From positions 41,794-98,956 of the forward strand of contig PBSN01000012.1 of assembly GCA_002726235.1 (NCBI GenBank): DNA of 57,163 bases, written 5' to 3'. Origin of the DNA: Nitrospiraceae bacterium (GTDB taxonomy: Bacteria; Nitrospirota; Nitrospiria; Nitrospirales; UBA2166). A model generated the notes under the pieces. That model saw only the letters and a program-made list of their open reading frames with translations. It searched no databases and was not told where the DNA came from. Every line of letters starts with the position of its first letter. Positions within the stretch are counted from its first letter, which is position 1. Below, piece after piece: positions 55,247-57,163 of the stretch. Position numbers and translations under genes: made by a program.

Positions 55247-55564
55247 TTTTTTTAATTCAGTAATGTTATTTTTATCCCTTTCAACATTAGCCAATAATTT
55301 TGGCTCCCAATAAAATTTTCTTGATTTAGGCATCTGACCATTGCGGCAATTTTTATGTTGATGCCAAAAGCATCCATTAATAAATAAAACCGAATTGTGT
55401 TTTCGAAAAACTAAATCTGGTGTGCCAGGAAGATTCCTTTTGTGCAGTCTGAACCTATAACCAGAAGAATGGAGAAGCGAACGAACTGTTTTTTCTGGAG
55501 TGGTGTCTTTGGATTTGATTCTGGACATCACCCCACTTCTTTTTAATTTTGTCCAAGAATCCAT
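55208..55564 (-). CDS. vsr: Very short patch repair endonuclease Vsr, frame broken
   Basis: Nicks DNA at T:G mismatches left by deamination of 5-methylcytosine. The frame from ATG 55564 has RSGVMSRIKSKDTTPEKTVRSLL, YRFRLHKRNLPGTPDLVF with the catalytic aspartate, NGCFWHQH (zinc/catalytic histidines) and KLLANVERDKNNI, all standard. After LKK it runs into an unrelated tail (WMEGNGGLGVCN) and stops at 118 residues. A one-base change in an A7 run explains the break. Composition is AT-rich. It lies next to a C5 cytosine methyltransferase, the usual partner. Whether the frameshift is real or a sequencing artefact is open. Confidence 0.88.
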   Translation of the reverse strand: MDSWTKLKRSGVMSRIKSKDTTPEKTVRSLLHSSGYRFRLHKRNLPGTPDLVFRKHNSVLFINGCFWHQHKNCRNGQMPKSRKFYWEPKLLANVERDKNNITELKKWMEGNGGLGVCN

Positions 55565-55605
55565 TAAACAGTAAGATAAACTCTATAATAAAATAAGTTA
55601 AAAAA

Positions 55606-55684
55606 CTATATCTCTTTAATCGCTTTTTCCCAATTGCTTTTACTCCACATCAAATTCCCTGCATTAAATGAAAACCCTGGATGA
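55606..55684 (-). other. Open, coding-like frame just after dcm stop
   Basis: In the frame +1 to the methyltransferase, translation after its stop reads DHPGFSFNAGNLMWSKSN..WEKAIKEI and ends at TAG 55608-55606. It has no start codon of its own near the front. It could be a displaced C terminus of the methyltransferase or a remnant of another gene. Confidence 0.3.
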
Positions 55685-56824
55685 TCAATTGTTTGGGTCG
55701 ATATTGGCTGGAACAGCTGGATACTTAATTTCAAGAAGAGTTTTCAAGATATTTGTAAATATCATCTCTGATATTTTAGGGGGGACAGCCATCCCAATTT
55801 GTTTCCGCACACTTTCTTTAGAACCACAAAAAACAAACTCATCGGGATAAGCTTGCAGTCTTGCTCGTTCACGATTAGTAAGTGCCCTGGGATATTTCCA
55901 ATGATAACCATGTGTGCCGCCCCCGCCACTTCCAGTGATTGTATATGATGGTTTATTGGGATGGAGCCTTCGATAAATGTGACTTAACTTAGCACCTTTA
56001 ACGTTTAACTTAAGATGGGAGGGCAATGTAGCATTCCAAGCATTTTCCCATGGCTTGGTGTGTTTTAAGCGTTCAACCACCTTTTGGGATTGTTTTGTAA
56101 ATTCGTGATTAGGAAAATCGTCTTGAATCGGGGGAATTTCAATTGCCTCTTTTGCGCTAACATATTTATTGAGATGAGTAGGGGCAGGAACCTTAAATTT
56201 CAGGTCTAGTTTGCTATCTATGCCAACAATAATAATCCTGCGTCTAATTTGAGGAATGCCATATTCTTCAAAATTATACAAATGAATAGTCAAATTGTAC
56301 TTATTCCCGGAATTTCTTAAGTCATGTACAATTTTTCTAAAAGCGAACCCGCTATCAGCACTAGTAATACCCCCAACATTTTCGGCTACAAAAAATTTAG
56401 GCTTAAAATAGTTGAGTATATTGACACCATGCATGTACAAAGGACCAAATTTCCCGCTAAAACCTTTTTTCTTGCCAACAATACTGAAATCATTACAAGG
56501 GAACCCATAGGCAAATCCATCAATTTTTTTTAGGGGCTTATAATCAACATTAGCAACATCATCACAAATAACGGATTTCGGGTTTTTTGGGCAGATGTTT
56601 TTTGTAAAAGTCTCACATGAGTCTTTGTCCAAATCATTTGCCCAGGCGTGTTGTATTTTATAAATCGTGCCACGTTCTAAAACCTTCGTGTTTAGCGCAC
56701 CTAATGCTAAACCACCAGGACCACAAAAAAATTCACCTAGATGAAAAATTTTTGTCTTCTTTGTTGCCGTCTTTTTTGAACCCATGCCTGGTAATGTTTT
56801 ATTTATATGATTTATTAGTTTCAA
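55685..56824 (-). CDS. DNA (cytosine-5-)-methyltransferase
   Basis: 379 residues. C5-methyltransferase motifs appear in order: I (LGEFFCGPGGLALG), IV with the catalytic cysteine (AYGFPCNDFS), VI (VAENVGG), VIII (YGIPQIRRRIIIVGI), IX (RLHPNKPSYTITG) and X (KQIGMAVPP). The recognition sequence is unknown. Together with vsr it forms a Dcm/Vsr-type pair, possibly the remains of a restriction-modification system whose nuclease would lie beyond the window. The lower GC and different codon use compared with aspS and rluB suggest horizontal transfer. Confidence 0.93.
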   Translation of the reverse strand: MKLINHINKTLPGMGSKKTATKKTKIFHLGEFFCGPGGLALGALNTKVLERGTIYKIQHAWANDLDKDSCETFTKNICPKNPKSVICDDVANVDYKPLKKIDGFAYGFPCNDFSIVGKKKGFSGKFGPLYMHGVNILNYFKPKFFVAENVGGITSADSGFAFRKIVHDLRNSGNKYNLTIHLYNFEEYGIPQIRRRIIIVGIDSKLDLKFKVPAPTHLNKYVSAKEAIEIPPIQDDFPNHEFTKQSQKVVERLKHTKPWENAWNATLPSHLKLNVKGAKLSHIYRRLHPNKPSYTITGSGGGGTHGYHWKYPRALTNRERARLQAYPDEFVFCGSKESVRKQIGMAVPPKISEMIFTNILKTLLEIKYPAVPANIDPNN

Positions 56825-57085
56825 AATCTTTAAAATCTGCGAGGAAGGGTCTTCAATTCACCGCATTTATCAAATAGAAAAACTACTCCACTCAGTAGGA
56901 AGTGGTCTGTAGATACTTGTTTTCATTGCTCTTTTTTAGACTTTGTAGTAATTGCTATTGGTTTCTATCAATTCACTAGGACCATGGTGCTATGCAAGTA
57001 TATGATTACACTGTCGTTTTTCGATTTTATATTTACCCGTGTTTTTACCATTCTTCCAGATATCCGTTAAACCAATTAGCAAAAA
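56825..57085. other. AT-rich spacer upstream of the methyltransferase
   Basis: About 260 bases with no convincing gene. An imperfect inverted repeat around 56883-56914 (CTAC..CCACT with AGTGG..GTAG) may fold. A weak minus-strand promoter-like TTGATA lies near 56965. Nothing else was recognised. Confidence 0.4.
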
Positions 57086-57163
57086 CTAATTCGAATCAAC
57101 AGACAGGTCAAGCAAGAAAGTTTCTTCGTTTATCTTCTCAATTGTGTAGTCTGTCCTTCCATA
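57086..57163 (-). CDS. C-terminal end of an unidentified gene at the window edge
   Basis: The frame open from the last base reads YGRTDYTIEKINEETFLLDL followed by SVDSN and a TAG at 57088-57086. The composition is protein-like, but 25 residues are too few to identify. From its position it could be another accessory or restriction gene. Confidence 0.4.
   Translation of the reverse strand, partial: YGRTDYTIEKINEETFLLDLSVDSN

Overview
The window looks like a piece of a Nitrospira-type (Nitrospirota) chromosome. This rests on gene content: a urea transporter followed by urease, a chlorite-dismutase-family protein, the LL-diaminopimelate aminotransferase route to lysine, long collinear biosynthetic operons, and roughly balanced base composition until the last 2 kb. 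I cannot name a species from sequence alone.

Layout. 1-7409 (+): nitrogen acquisition, urtABCDE (urtA is cut by the window start) then ureABC. A strong hairpin terminator sits between urtA and urtB. The urease maturation genes are not here. 7749-8521 (+): LysM lipoprotein with a short tandem repeat, then tRNA-Leu(CAG). 8637-19967 (+): a nearly gap-free biosynthetic block, argD-argF-argG-argH (arginine), a small LptM-like lipoprotein, lysA-dapF-dapA-dapB-dapL (lysine/meso-DAP), folK and panC. 19970-30179 (mostly -): tRNA-Pro(TGG), rph with a small membrane protein, an FKBP-type isomerase (+), an FmdB-like zinc ribbon, a class I aminotransferase, coaD, rsmD, a secreted unknown, a ChdC/HemQ-like haem protein, two envelope proteins, and a polyamine operon speD-speE-decarboxylase with a good sigma70 promoter. 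31190-34302: a LOG-family protein (+), an intergenic region able to fold into a long rod-like RNA with a terminator, and transketolase (-). 34488-42095 (+): ferritin-like protein, a TRAP transporter (dctPQM), an Mce/Mla-type lipid transporter with two different permeases, and a CcmI-C-terminus-like periplasmic protein. 42130-52005: HNH protein and an exopolysaccharide cluster (polyprenyl-phosphate sugar transferase, three separate glycosyltransferases, a methyltransferase, and a 916-residue double glycosyltransferase joined by a coiled coil). 52516-55036 (-): aspS and an RluB-type pseudouridine synthase. 55050-57163 (-): a clearly AT-richer accessory segment with a frame-broken vsr, a C5 cytosine methyltransferase and the tail of a further gene at the window edge.

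How the parts fit: urea is imported by UrtABCDE and hydrolysed by UreABC to ammonium, which feeds amino acid synthesis. Arginine and SAM connect to the polyamine operon. The envelope functions (LptM-like, Mla, LysM, EPS) form a second theme.

The observations most worth checking are the rod-like RNA candidate at 32038-32198, the homopolymer frameshift in vsr and the open displaced frame after dcm, the ORF interrupted by one in-frame stop at 51965-52315, the fused glycosyltransferase, and the two-permease Mla operon. I did not find a convincing wholly new defence or biosynthetic system. The accessory right end is the likeliest place for one, but it is cut by the window.
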